A stretch of 64,000 nucleotides of DNA from an uncultured delta proteobacterium (GTDB taxonomy: Bacteria; Desulfobacterota; Syntrophia; Syntrophales; UBA8958). This document shows positions 24,473-38,663 of this stretch, one piece after another (the stretch's first letter is position 1; the number at the start of each line of letters is the position of its first letter). The DNA lies in the NCBI GenBank assembly GCA_903885795.1, contig CAISJV010000066.1:224652-288651 (forward strand). Direction: 5' to 3'. The notes under the pieces were generated by a model. It was given only the letters and a program-made list of their open reading frames with translations. It was not told the origin of the DNA and ran no database searches. The position numbers and the translations under genes are program-made.

Positions 24473-26608
24473 TCAGACAGTGAAACGATTGTCCGCACTT
24501 CTCAAGAGGACGTATAGGCGGATCAGTTCCGCCACGCTCCAGGCCTGGGAAATGCAGCCGGCCGGCCGGTGCGGTGAATCACCGTCGAAGATCTCGGAGA
24601 TGCAACCGACACCTGCCTCCAGGAAATGCCGGCGCAGAAATGTCCGCACGTAAAGGCGTAGAGAGTCTCTTGTTTCCTTCCGGTCTGCGGCGACCTTGAG
24701 GCAGGCCTCGCCATAATGACCGAGGAGCCATGGCCATACCGTTCCCTGGTGGTAGGCCTCATCCCGGGAACGGGAAGATCCCTCATAGCGCCCCCGGTAC
24801 TGGGGGTCCCGGGGAGAAAGGGTGCGGAGCCCCACCGGGGTGAGCAGTTCGTCTCTGACCTTATTAACCACCTGGCGCCCCTGATCGGTATCCAGGGGCG
24901 AGTGGGGCAGGGAGACGGCAAAAATCTGATTCGGGCGGATGGAGCGGTCCAGGTCACCGTTATTATAGACATCCCCGAGATATGCATCCTCCTCGATCCA
25001 GAATGTTTCCTGAAAGGACTGGCGAATCCTGGGGATCAGCTCCTGAAAGTAGAACTCCTGATCCCCGTAACGTGCAGCTAACTCGGCGGTGAAACAGACG
25101 GCGTTGTACCAAAGGGCGTTGATTTCAACGGGATAGCCGTAGCGGGGGGTTACGGGCCGGTTGTCGACACAGGCATCCATCCAGGTTAGCGCCCGGCCCT
25201 CCTCGCCGGCATGGAGGAGACCGTTGTCGTACATGTAGATATTGAAGATGGTTCCATGGAGGAACTGACGAAGGATGTTTTTCAGGGTCGGCCAGATTTT
25301 TTTTTCTACGATCGCATCATTGTTGACCGTATATTTAAGCAACTGCTGAACGGCCCAGAAATACCAGAGGGGGGCGTCCACGGTGTTGTAGGCATGACTC
25401 TTGTCTTCCTCGGAAAAGATATTGGGGAGGAGTCCCTGTCGTTCAAATCTGGTAAAATGCGTAATAATATCTGCGCCTTCCCGAATGCGGCCGCAGCAGA
25501 AGGTAAGGCCCGGCAGGGAGATCAGGGTATCCCGACCCCATTCCCCAAACCAGGGATAACCGGCGATAATCGCCGGACGGCCCTCCGGGGTTCTGACAAG
25601 AAACTGCCCGCCCGTCCGTAACAGCAGCCGGATCAGTTCCTGATCTTCTTCCTCATCCGGGGCAATCGTCATACCTGAGCTATTGCCACCGGAAATCGTC
25701 GCGCCTTCTCCCGGCTGATCCTGGACAGGCAGCCCCGGCATTGCCATTCCCAAAGCCCCGGCAATTAATCCATTCTGTTTCGCGACCTTTCGCCTCCGGC
25801 GCTCTTCATCGTCCCACTTCTTGCTCAGACGGCCATAAAAAGGCGCCAGGGATGCTGAAACGATCACCGTTTTCCCTTTCCGCAGGGGAATTTCAAAGAT
25901 GCCGGGGCTGAAAAGGTCCTCGTGATGCTCATAGCCCCGCGCCGCTTCCTCGACATATTCAAAGGCATGATACCAGAAAGGCTGCTCTTGCCAGTCCGGT
26001 TTGATATTCGTCTGAATGACGAGGGGGGGCATGCCGGCGTAAGGACGGATGGAAAAACCATTTTTAATGGTTGTTATTTTTGCCCGGAGGAAAGGATTTT
26101 CCCTGGTCAGACGATGATGATCCCGGAAGGCAAGAAAAGGTCGCAGGCGCAGGACCCCCCGGGCGGGACAATCATCGAGATCGTAACGAACCAGCAGGCA
26201 ATCCTCTTCCGCCGCCATCATCAGGGATTTCCGGATGCGAATGCCGTCCCCTTCATAAATGAATTCGGGGCACACATCCTGCTGAAATGTTTTCAGAAAG
26301 CGGTAGTCTTCCGGAAAGAAGTTATGGGGATACTGATGGCAGGTCAAAGGGTATTGACGAGCCCCACAGGAGAAGATGTCCTCAAATTTGGACAGGAGGA
26401 CGTAGCTCCCGGGGGGCGACGCGAGCCGTGCAACGAGAAGACCGTGATACTTACGGGTGTGACAGTTCAGCAGGGTACTTGACGCATAACCTCCCCGGCC
26501 GTTGACGTCGAGCCACTCGCTATTGAGGTCAGGGAAAAGATTCAAATCCTCGCCGCATAAGGTGTCGGGGCCTGCATCCAGATGAGATATTTCCAGAATT
26601 TCTCCCAT
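24473..26608 (-). CDS. Glycogen debranching enzyme, amylo-alpha-1,6-glucosidase type
   Basis: 711 residues. The N-terminal GDE_N domain (LNSEWLDVNGRGGYASSTLLNCHTRKYHGLLVA) is typical. The catalytic (alpha/alpha)6 domain has GYPWFGEWGRDTLISLPGLTF, DAPLWYFWAVQQLL, RYGYPVEINALWYNAV and HQGTVWPWLLGHYGEA. It removes alpha-1,6 branch points from glycogen. A variable linker (GLPVQDQPGEGATISGGNSSG) is inserted before EEDQELIRLL. It completes the glucan block with the synthase-phosphorylase fusion, GH57 and GT4. It lies 40 bases after lolA and on the same strand. Confidence 0.93.
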   Translation of the reverse strand: MGEILEISHLDAGPDTLCGEDLNLFPDLNSEWLDVNGRGGYASSTLLNCHTRKYHGLLVARLASPPGSYVLLSKFEDIFSCGARQYPLTCHQYPHNFFPEDYRFLKTFQQDVCPEFIYEGDGIRIRKSLMMAAEEDCLLVRYDLDDCPARGVLRLRPFLAFRDHHRLTRENPFLRAKITTIKNGFSIRPYAGMPPLVIQTNIKPDWQEQPFWYHAFEYVEEAARGYEHHEDLFSPGIFEIPLRKGKTVIVSASLAPFYGRLSKKWDDEERRRRKVAKQNGLIAGALGMAMPGLPVQDQPGEGATISGGNSSGMTIAPDEEEDQELIRLLLRTGGQFLVRTPEGRPAIIAGYPWFGEWGRDTLISLPGLTFCCGRIREGADIITHFTRFERQGLLPNIFSEEDKSHAYNTVDAPLWYFWAVQQLLKYTVNNDAIVEKKIWPTLKNILRQFLHGTIFNIYMYDNGLLHAGEEGRALTWMDACVDNRPVTPRYGYPVEINALWYNAVCFTAELAARYGDQEFYFQELIPRIRQSFQETFWIEEDAYLGDVYNNGDLDRSIRPNQIFAVSLPHSPLDTDQGRQVVNKVRDELLTPVGLRTLSPRDPQYRGRYEGSSRSRDEAYHQGTVWPWLLGHYGEACLKVAADRKETRDSLRLYVRTFLRRHFLEAGVGCISEIFDGDSPHRPAGCISQAWSVAELIRLYVLLRSADNRFTV

Positions 26609-26648
26609 ATTTCCTCCCGTTTTCCCTCAAGAGACGCTATCATCAAAT

Positions 26649-27335
26649 TTACGGCATGGGATAGACTTCCACCTTCGGGGGCGGCTTGAACTGGAACAGT
26701 TTATCAGGTAAATTATTGTTAATTACTATGTTGCGGAAGAAGACGGCCGTCCGGTTTCCGTATACATCGGAAAACTGACACTGGATAATGGTAAAATCAT
26801 CTTTGTGAATAGTCACCAGAATCCTGTCAACTCCCATATCCCCTTTTTTTGGCGTCAGGGAAAGGAGATAATGCCCTTCCTTATCTGTCGGTTCCTTGGC
26901 ATTGACAAAGGCCAGATTAAAATCCTCGGCCACCTTCCCGAGACCGTTCAATAAGCGCACGAGTACTTGTGATTTCAATAGCTTGCCAGTATCCTGGACA
27001 TAAACCGCTTTATCCTGGGGCACATAAAGGTAAGCCTTGGTCGGATTGATGATCAGCTTTTTGACTACGGGCTTCGTATAATCCCAGAGCATCTTTTGCG
27101 GTAGCTTATAATAAACTGTCCCCTCTTCCCGTTCCTTCCTGTTCACTGACGCCAGCGTGACTTCCTGAATGAAATGGGCCTTGAAATCAGTGGTCTGCTC
27201 ATATGTCCCCTGGAGCCCCTTCACAACCTGCTCCAGGGAGAGGTTTTCAGCATGGACCGTCCCCCCCCCGGCAAGATAGGTCAGACCCATTAAAATTCCA
27301 ATTATGGTGATAAATTGATACGAATTCCGATACAT
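26649..27335 (-). CDS. lolA: Outer-membrane lipoprotein carrier protein LolA
   Basis: 228 residues from ATG at 27335 (GAGGT upstream). The frame extends to 27401, but the added residues precede the signal peptide (MYRNSYQFITIIGILMGLTYL..., cut after VHA). LolA carries lipoproteins through the periplasm. The family segments DFKAHFIQEVTLASVNRKEREEGTVYYKLPQKMLWDYTKPVVKKLIINPTKAYLYVPQDKAV are clear, forming the half-barrel that binds lipid. A LolB-like lipoprotein is at 51179. The region upstream (27336-27655) holds the DnaA-box-like cluster. Confidence 0.9.
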   Translation of the reverse strand: MYRNSYQFITIIGILMGLTYLAGGGTVHAENLSLEQVVKGLQGTYEQTTDFKAHFIQEVTLASVNRKEREEGTVYYKLPQKMLWDYTKPVVKKLIINPTKAYLYVPQDKAVYVQDTGKLLKSQVLVRLLNGLGKVAEDFNLAFVNAKEPTDKEGHYLLSLTPKKGDMGVDRILVTIHKDDFTIIQCQFSDVYGNRTAVFFRNIVINNNLPDKLFQFKPPPKVEVYPMP

Positions 27336-27470
27336 CACTGACCTCACTGACTGCCCCTGTCCCCTAGTCAAAAGTCGTGCCATTTTTTTATCCATGTGCA
27401 TATCTTACACGGGCGGGGCCTAACTCGCAGAAAATCCTCAGCACATGCATAACTATTTGATTTTACTATA

Positions 27471-27489
27471 TTTTGACTCTGCTCAAAAT
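27471..27489. repeat. Short inverted repeat upstream of lolA
   Basis: ATTTTGA-ctctgc-TCAAAAT forms a 7-base-pair dyad in an AT-rich stretch. It could be an operator or a weak terminator. I cannot assign a regulator. Confidence 0.3.
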
Positions 27490-27535
27490 GGCGGCAAACC
27501 GACATAAAATCGTGACATTTACAGACTTAGGCAGG

Positions 27536-27568
27536 TTATGCACACAGTTATCAACAGCGTTTTCCACA
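27536..27568 (+). promoter_or_regulatory. Three DnaA-box-like 9-mers spaced at 12 bases
   Basis: TTATGCACA (27536-27544, a perfect TTATNCACA), TTATCAACA (27548-27556) and TTTTCCACA (27560-27568) follow one another with three bases between them, in the same orientation. The flanking sequence is AT-rich. It lies in the 320-base gap between ilvE and lolA, which holds no gene I can support. Confidence 0.5.
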
Positions 27569-27655
27569 AGGATGTGAATTGCCGGGGCAAGTCTATGGAA
27601 TATCATCTTTAATCCTTAACGAGACCATAAAAGGGGCCATAAACCATGCTGCCCC

Positions 27656-28729
27656 TTATCCGATTTTCATGCGCCAGCCGAAGGGATCATCCTTTTCGCC
27701 ATACTGGATCTCAAGTATTTCCCGGTAAAGTTTCTCCGTCAATATACCCGTTTTACCTTCATTAATAGGGTATTCCCTGTCTCTGTAACAAATCTGGCCG
27801 ATGGGGGAAACAATGGCAGCCGTCCCCGAGGCAAAGGCCTCTTTCAAAATACCCTTGCCATGAGCGGCAAGGATCTCATCCATGGACAGGGGCCGTTCGG
27901 AAACCTTCAGTCCCCATGACCGGGCGATCTGAAGAACGGAATCGCGGGTGACGCCGGGCAGAATCGTTCCTGTCAGGGGCGGCGTGATCAATTCGTCGCC
28001 AATGATAAAGAAGATATTGCTCGTTCCCACTTCTTCCACAAATTTTCTCGTGACGGCGTCCAGCCAAAGGACCTGGGTGTAACCCTTCTCGATGGCCATA
28101 GCGCTGGCCATCAGGCTGGCCGCGTAGTTCCCCGCCGCCTTGCAGTAGCCGATGCCGCCGGGAGCGGAACGGACGTATTCCTCCACGACGTATATCTTTG
28201 TCGGGCTGAAACCTTCGGGATAGTAAGCCCCCACTGGTCCCACAATAATATAGAAGAGATAGGCGTTGGCGGGATGGACGCCCAGAGCCGCCTCGGTCGC
28301 AATCATCGTTGGTCTGATGTAAAGGGAGGCGCCGCTACTCCGGGGAATCCAGTCCTGCTCAAGAAGGACGAGCTTCTTAACCGCTTCTAAAAAGATCCCC
28401 GGATCCAGGGTCGGCATGCAGAGCCGCTTCGCAGACTCATTCATGCGCTTGATGTTTTCCGTGGGACGAAAGAGATTTATCTCCCCTCCCTTACCCCGGT
28501 AGGCCTTCATGCCCTCAAAAATCAACTGCCCGTAATGGAGACACATGGCTGCCGGATCGAGGGGAATATTTTCATAAGGTCTGATCTCAGGATCATACCA
28601 TCCCTTGTCGGAATGATAGGGCATGGTAAACATGTGATCGGTTAAAATTTTCCCGAACCCGAGCTTTGACTCATCCATCGGCTTGGGCTTTCTCTTTCCC
28701 GGATCGACCGGAACGGTGATGATTCCCAT
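27656..28729 (-). CDS. ilvE: Branched-chain amino acid aminotransferase
   Basis: 357 residues, the longer class of fold-type IV PLP transaminase. Family segments are FEGMKAYRGKGGEINLFRPTENIKRMN, SLYIRPTMIATEAALGVHPA, YTQVLWLDAVTRKFVEEVGTSNIFFI, and TPPLTGTILPGVTRDSVLQIA for phosphate binding. The PLP lysine is probably in the region before VEEVGTSN (Lys at RKFVEEVG). It makes leucine, isoleucine and valine from their 2-oxo acids. About 50 bases separate it from comM upstream. Confidence 0.93.
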   Translation of the reverse strand: MGIITVPVDPGKRKPKPMDESKLGFGKILTDHMFTMPYHSDKGWYDPEIRPYENIPLDPAAMCLHYGQLIFEGMKAYRGKGGEINLFRPTENIKRMNESAKRLCMPTLDPGIFLEAVKKLVLLEQDWIPRSSGASLYIRPTMIATEAALGVHPANAYLFYIIVGPVGAYYPEGFSPTKIYVVEEYVRSAPGGIGYCKAAGNYAASLMASAMAIEKGYTQVLWLDAVTRKFVEEVGTSNIFFIIGDELITPPLTGTILPGVTRDSVLQIARSWGLKVSERPLSMDEILAAHGKGILKEAFASGTAAIVSPIGQICYRDREYPINEGKTGILTEKLYREILEIQYGEKDDPFGWRMKIG

Positions 28730-28779
28730 GTAAATATTTCCCCCCTGTGATTATTTAAGAGATGGTTGCCTTCGTATCA

Positions 28780-30309
28780 TTAAACAAGTTTTCTATCAAG
28801 ACTTCTATACTGTATGGCCTCGGCAACATGGGAAGCCTGAATGGACGGCTGGCCATCGAGGTCGGCGATCGTCCTGGATACCTTCAAAATCCGCTTGTAG
28901 GCCCGTGCGCTCAGGCCCAGCTTTTCCATGGCCATTTCCAGCAACTTCTGTGACTCCCCGTCGATTTCGCAATATCGCTTGACCTCTCCATCGGACATCC
29001 GGGCGTTGAAGGGCGCCACCCTTACCCCGAAACGCACTTGCTGAATGATTCGCGCCCCATCGATTCTTCCCCTGATGGCTTCTGAGGACTCCCCCTGGTA
29101 ACGGCCCGCCAATTCGCGGTAGCGCAAGGCGGGGACCTCGATGTGGAGATCGATCCTGTCCAGGAGGGGTCCGGAAATCCTTCCCTGATACTGGCGTATC
29201 TGCTGGGAACTGCAACGGCAGGTCCGATGGGCAGCGCCATAATACCCGCATGGACAGGGGTTCATCGCCGCTACGAAAAGAAAACGCGCCGGATAGGTCA
29301 CCGTCATGGCCGAGCGGGCAATCGTCACCGTCCCCTCTTCCAGTGGTTGCCGCAGGGCCTCCAGGGCATTCTTCTTAAATTCCGGCAATTCATCCATAAA
29401 AAGCACGCCATGGTGGGCCAGACTGATCTCTCCGGGCTTGGGGATCTGCCCCCCGCCAATGAGTCCAGCATCGGAGATGGTATGATGGGGCGACCGGAAA
29501 GGGCGCTGCCTGATCATGGCGTCCCCTCTGGTCAACAGCCCGGCAACGGAATATATTTTGGCCGCCTCGACGGCCTCGGCGAAGGAAAGGGCAGGAAGGA
29601 TGGACGGCAGGCGCCGGGCCAGCATCGTTTTTCCGCTCCCCGGCGGTCCGAGCATAAGTATATTGTGCATTCCCGCAGCGGCAATCTCCATCGCCCGTTT
29701 GGCCTGATCCTGACCCTGGACATCCAGGAAATCGTGGTCCTCAGGCAAGGGCCCCTGAAACATCGCCTCCACGTCCATTTGCACCGGTTTGATTTCCCTG
29801 GCGCCACTGAGAAATTCCACTACCTCAGAGAGGCTTTCCACCGGAATGACCTCAATGCCTGCAACCATAGCCGCTTCGGGGGCATTATCCGGGGACAGGA
29901 TAATACCGCGAAGCCCCGCTTTCTGCGCCTGAAATGCCGCCGGCAACGCCCCGTACACCCCCTTGATCCTCCCGTTCAAAGAAAGTTCTCCCAGAAGGAT
30001 ATAGTCATGAAGCATGCCCGGCCCGACCACACCTTCCGCCGCCAGGATACCTGCGGCGATGGGAAGATCAAAACCAGTCCCCTCCTTCTTTATATCCGCC
30101 GGGGCAAGATTGACGGTGACATGATGCCGGGGAAAGGGGTAGCCGGAATTTTTTACGGCTGCCTTGATCCGGTCCCGACTCTCCCGCACGGAAACGTCGG
30201 GAAGCCCTACCGTGGAGAACTGGGGCAACCCCGGCGAGGTATCGACCTCGACGTCAATCAGGTAGGCCTCGATGCCGATAACCGAACTGCCAAATACTTT
30301 TACAATCAT
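28780..30309 (-). CDS. comM: YifB/ComM-family AAA+ ATPase (Mg-chelatase-like)
   Basis: 509 residues. The N-terminal ChlI-like segment ([26 protein letters not shown]) leads into a AAA+ core: Walker [21 protein letters not shown], Walker [13 protein letters not shown], and the C-terminal lid [19 protein letters not shown] four-cysteine zinc finger is visible ([16 protein letters not shown]). ComM is a helicase that promotes branch migration during DNA uptake in competent species; in others its role is unknown. Start and length are typical. Overlapping frames on the other strand are shadows. Confidence 0.92.
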   Translation of the reverse strand: MIVKVFGSSVIGIEAYLIDVEVDTSPGLPQFSTVGLPDVSVRESRDRIKAAVKNSGYPFPRHHVTVNLAPADIKKEGTGFDLPIAAGILAAEGVVGPGMLHDYILLGELSLNGRIKGVYGALPAAFQAQKAGLRGIILSPDNAPEAAMVAGIEVIPVESLSEVVEFLSGAREIKPVQMDVEAMFQGPLPEDHDFLDVQGQDQAKRAMEIAAAGMHNILMLGPPGSGKTMLARRLPSILPALSFAEAVEAAKIYSVAGLLTRGDAMIRQRPFRSPHHTISDAGLIGGGQIPKPGEISLAHHGVLFMDELPEFKKNALEALRQPLEEGTVTIARSAMTVTYPARFLFVAAMNPCPCGYYGAAHRTCRCSSQQIRQYQGRISGPLLDRIDLHIEVPALRYRELAGRYQGESSEAIRGRIDGARIIQQVRFGVRVAPFNARMSDGEVKRYCEIDGESQKLLEMAMEKLGLSARAYKRILKVSRTIADLDGQPSIQASHVAEAIQYRSLDRKLV

Positions 30310-30413
30310 TCAAGACCTCCTTCCTGAGTTTGGTCTGAAGATTAGTGAACATATATGACGGCCTCGCAAAAAGTCCAGAAATTCCCTCCCCCTTTGACGG
30401 GTGAAGGCTAGGT

Positions 30414-30456
30414 AAATGGCGAATAATGAAATATTTCGCGAATTTATTCGCTATTT
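30414..30456. repeat. Inverted repeat upstream of moaC
   Basis: AAATGGCGAATAA (30414-30426) and TTATTCGCTATTT (30444-30456) pair at 12 of 13 positions with a 17-base loop that contains TTCGCGAA. It lies about 160 bases before moaC in the gap 30310-30614, which has no supported gene. A degenerate end of palindromic element A (GACGGCCTCGCAAAAAGTCC, 30358-30377) and a CCCTCCCCCTTTGACGGG unit are also in this gap. Confidence 0.35.
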
Positions 30457-30614
30457 CCTTGATCCCTTCCCGCAAACGGGGAAAGATGACGTGAAGATGG
30501 GATGCGAGCCGGTAAGGATTATTTACGGACAAGCTCTAAGATCAGAAGTTTTTTCTACTATCTTGACGGGACAGAAAGGCTGTGATAAGTCCGCGCCAAT
30601 CAGGATAAACATTT

Positions 30615-31094
30615 ATGGCAAAGTTAACTCACCTGGATGAATACGGTCAGGCCAGGATGGTGGATGTTACCGGGAAGACGCCTACAATTAGGGAGGCAGT
30701 GGCCCGGGGCATGGTCATCATGAAGCCGGATACCCTGGCGCTTGTGGAGGACGGCAAAATCCCCAAGGGGGACGTCTATGGCGTTGCCAGAATCGCCGGG
30801 ATCATGGCCGCAAAAGAAACGGGACATCTTATCCCCATGTGTCATCCACTTGAATTAACGGGGATAGATGTCTCCTTTCAAAGTAACCATGACCGGGGTG
30901 AGGTCATCATTGAAGCGAGGGTGAAAACAGTGGGACGGACGGGTGTGGAAATGGAGGCCCTCACCGCTGTGAGCGTCGCTGCCCTGACCATCTATGATAT
31001 GTGCAAAGCCGCCGACCGGGGTATGATCCTTACGGATATCAGGCTGATCACCAAGCGGGGCGGCAAAAGCGGAATATTTAACAAGGAAGAATGA
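30615..31094 (+). CDS. moaC: Cyclic pyranopterin monophosphate synthase MoaC
   Basis: 159 residues, normal length. Family motifs are [74 protein letters not shown] and ITKRGGKSG. It acts after MoaA, closing the pyranopterin ring in molybdenum/tungsten cofactor synthesis. No moaA or other moa/moe gene is nearby in the window. A weak AGGA lies nine bases before the start. The stop overlaps the in-frame upstream ATG of the next gene. Confidence 0.95.
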   Translation: MAKLTHLDEYGQARMVDVTGKTPTIREAVARGMVIMKPDTLALVEDGKIPKGDVYGVARIAGIMAAKETGHLIPMCHPLELTGIDVSFQSNHDRGEVIIEARVKTVGRTGVEMEALTAVSVAALTIYDMCKAADRGMILTDIRLITKRGGKSGIFNKEE

Positions 31095-31096
31095 CC

Positions 31097-31618
31097 ATGC
31101 CTGAAGCCGTTTACCGCATACGCCGGTCCTTTATCATGCCCCTGGCCATAGACGTCCTGCTTCTCTGCGTCCTCCTGTTACTGTCCTTTGCCGTAAAAGG
31201 ATCGGTAACGGAAAAAATCGTCCTGTCCGGATTTTTCATCGCTTCACTACTGATCATGATCGAGGCGGTTAACCGGCAAATCGTGATCACCGACGTTGGT
31301 ATAACGTTAAAAAAGTTAATGAAAATAAAGAAACTCCTCTGGAGCGACATCACCCATGTCGGTTGCCTTAGCATGCGGAGCAAGGTTTACATCCTCTTGA
31401 CAACCAAGAAGGGATTTCATATCCTGTCCAACGCATATGAACCATTTTCACCCCTTGTGCGGGACATAGTAAATCATCTGGATACGGAAAAAATCGAAGT
31501 CGAAGGGGAGGTTAGAGCGCAGATGGAGAAACCTGTGGAAAATCTCTCTGACCTCGTTGCCGTGTGGATCGCAGCTGCCCTCCTCACCTGTATCATTTAC
31601 GTTAAATTCACTTCATAG
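31097..31618 (+). CDS. Small membrane protein with PH-like domain
   Basis: 173 residues. Two N-terminal membrane helices (FIMPLAIDVLLLCVLLLLSFAV; LSGFFIASLLIMIEAV) are followed by a bacterial PH-type segment (RQIVITDVGITLKKLMKIKKLLWSDITHVGCLS, GFHILSNAYEPFSPLVRDIV). A single C-terminal helix follows (LVAVWIAAALLTCIIYV). ATG at 31097 has AGGAAG 8 bases upstream; the 31091 ATG overlaps the moaC stop. No function can be assigned. It is cotranscribed with moaC and a Fis-like regulator gene. Confidence 0.7.
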   Translation: MPEAVYRIRRSFIMPLAIDVLLLCVLLLLSFAVKGSVTEKIVLSGFFIASLLIMIEAVNRQIVITDVGITLKKLMKIKKLLWSDITHVGCLSMRSKVYILLTTKKGFHILSNAYEPFSPLVRDIVNHLDTEKIEVEGEVRAQMEKPVENLSDLVAVWIAAALLTCIIYVKFTS

Positions 31619-31638
31619 GACAAGGAAGACCGCTACGT

Positions 31639-31935
31639 ATGAACGACATAATGCATAATAAACCCGGTGGAAAGAAAGACGAGGGGCTATCCTCGCTCCA
31701 TGCCGTCGCTGAGGATATCCTGGGTCAGAAATTAGAGGACATCGCCACCATTCTCAGCGGATCGGGAAACGGGAAAAGCAGACTTCATGAAGATGTCGTG
31801 GCCATCGTCGAACGCTGCCTGTTCAGAATCGCCTTGCAGAGGTCCCATGACGTCAAGAGCCGGGCCGCCGATTATCTGGGGATCAATCGAAACACCTTTC
31901 AGAAAAAGATGGTGAAGCTTCACTTGGAAGATTGA
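31639..31935 (+). CDS. Fis-type helix-turn-helix protein
   Basis: 98 residues. The C-terminal Fis/HTH_8 module reads DVVAIVERCLFRIALQRSHDVKSRAADYLGINRNTFQKKMVKLHL, matching the DNA-binding end of Fis and of sigma54 activators, here without an ATPase domain. The N-terminus (MHNKPGGKKDEGLSSLHAVAEDILGQKLEDIATIL) could dimerise. A nucleoid or local regulator role is likely. It is 20 bases downstream of the PH-domain gene and 16 bases before the beta-helix gene. Confidence 0.78.
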   Translation: MNDIMHNKPGGKKDEGLSSLHAVAEDILGQKLEDIATILSGSGNGKSRLHEDVVAIVERCLFRIALQRSHDVKSRAADYLGINRNTFQKKMVKLHLED

Positions 31936-31951
31936 ATAACAATCAGCATCC

Positions 31952-33186
31952 ATGACCCAGCGAACTAAAATAAATCAACTTCTCGAAAAAGGGGCGTACA
32001 TTCCCAATCCAGAAATGGTGGATATTGGCGAAGAAGTCGTCGCTGAGAGGATTGCCGGCGAAGGCGTGTCCCTTTTCGCGGGAACAAGGATTTACGGTGA
32101 GAAAACGTCTATTGCCAAGGGTGTCAAATTGGGACTCGAAGCCCCCGTAACCTTAGTCAATTGTCAGATGGGGCCCCATGTGGAACTTAAAGGCGGGTTC
32201 TTCACTACCTCGACATTTCTAGGGAACAGCAGTATGGGTAGCGGCGCCCAGATCCGTGAGGGCTGCCTTATGGAAGAAGAAGCCAACGGGGCTCATACCG
32301 TCGGGATGAAACAGACCATCCTGTTTCCCTTCGTCACTCTCGGCAGCCTGATCAATTGCTGTGACTGCCTTATGGCCGGGGGAACGAGCCGCAGGAACCA
32401 CAGTGAGGTTGGCAGTTCTTATATCCACTTCAACTATACCCCCAATCAGGATAAAGCTACAGCTTCCCTGATCGGTGATGTCCCCCGAGGAGTCATGCTG
32501 AACCAGTCCCCCATTTTTCTGGGTGGTCAGGGAGGCATTATCGGGCCGGTCAGGATCGGTTACGGAACTGTCATTGCCGCGGGCACGGTCTACCGGGGCG
32601 ATTGTCCCGAAGGGGGCAAACTAATCGGCCAACAGGGCCAAATGGCTTACGAAATCAGCTTTCACATGGGCTTCTACGCCGACATCAAACGGCGTATCTG
32701 CAATAATATCCTTTACATCGCCAACATCCTCTCCCTCCGGCAGTGGTATGATTACATTCGGCGCCCTTTCTTCATGCAAACAAACGATGGCCCCCTTTAC
32801 GAAGGAGCCGTGGAGAAGCTGGATTTGATCCTGGGGGAAAGGCTCGCCCGCTTCCGCATCCTCTCGGAAAAGATGGAAACCTCGATCCGGATTAGCGAAA
32901 AAATCCTTTCCGGACAACGAAGGGACGATCTGATCCGGCAATCCCGGGAATTCATGGAAAACTGGCCGGCCATTGAGGCCTCCTTGACCAGTGGGAGGGA
33001 AGCGAATATCGGGGCTGCAAATAGACAAACCCTGCAAAACAGCATTGAGGAAAATAATACGGGAACGATCATGGACTACGTCTCTTGCATCCAGGACCTC
33101 GACTCGGCAGCCGTGAAAATCGGCATCTGCTGGCTGCAATCGATTGTGGATGACGTTGCCGAACGAATCTTTTCCCTAATACCAGC

Positions 33187-33196
<10 letters not shown>
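31952..33196 (+). CDS. Left-handed beta-helix protein related to GlmU C-terminal domain
   Basis: 414 residues. Hexapeptide repeats cover about residues 30-230 (IAGEGVSLFAGTRIYGEKTSIAKGVKLG; FLGQGG-type turns near IFLGGQGGIIGPVRIGYGTVIAAGTVYRGDCPEG). The segment NHSEVGSSYIHFNYTPNQDKATASLIGDVPRGV resembles the acyl-CoA or sugar-nucleotide binding edge of GlmU-type acetyltransferases. The C-terminal 170 residues are helical (YADIKRRICNNILYIANIL). No pyrophosphorylase domain is present. Next to a GlmS-like gene, glmM and pyrG, it probably acts in UDP-GlcNAc or related sugar synthesis. The stop overlaps the next start by 10 bases. Confidence 0.7.
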
Positions 33197-38579
<5,383 letters not shown>

Positions 38580-38612
38580 GGAATACCGTTACAAATTGAT
38601 TGACTTAATAGG

Positions 38613-38635
38613 TCGCCGGGGATACACACCGGCGA
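38613..38635 (+). terminator. Hairpin between pyrG and glmM
   Basis: TCGCCGG and CCGGCGA pair over a nine-base loop and are followed by TCTTTGTT. The T-run is imperfect, so this may be a weak terminator or attenuator in the 84-base gap. Confidence 0.3.
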
Positions 38636-38663
38636 TCTTTGTTAATAACGAAGGAGACTTTTT

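Noticed and set aside
27536..27568. Replication origin
   Set aside because: DnaA-like boxes alone are not enough; no origin-linked genes or skew data, so it is kept as a candidate DnaA site only.
30254..30532. 92-codon minus-strand frame over the moaC gap
   Set aside because: It crosses repeat fragments and the comM start and has no coherent sequence.
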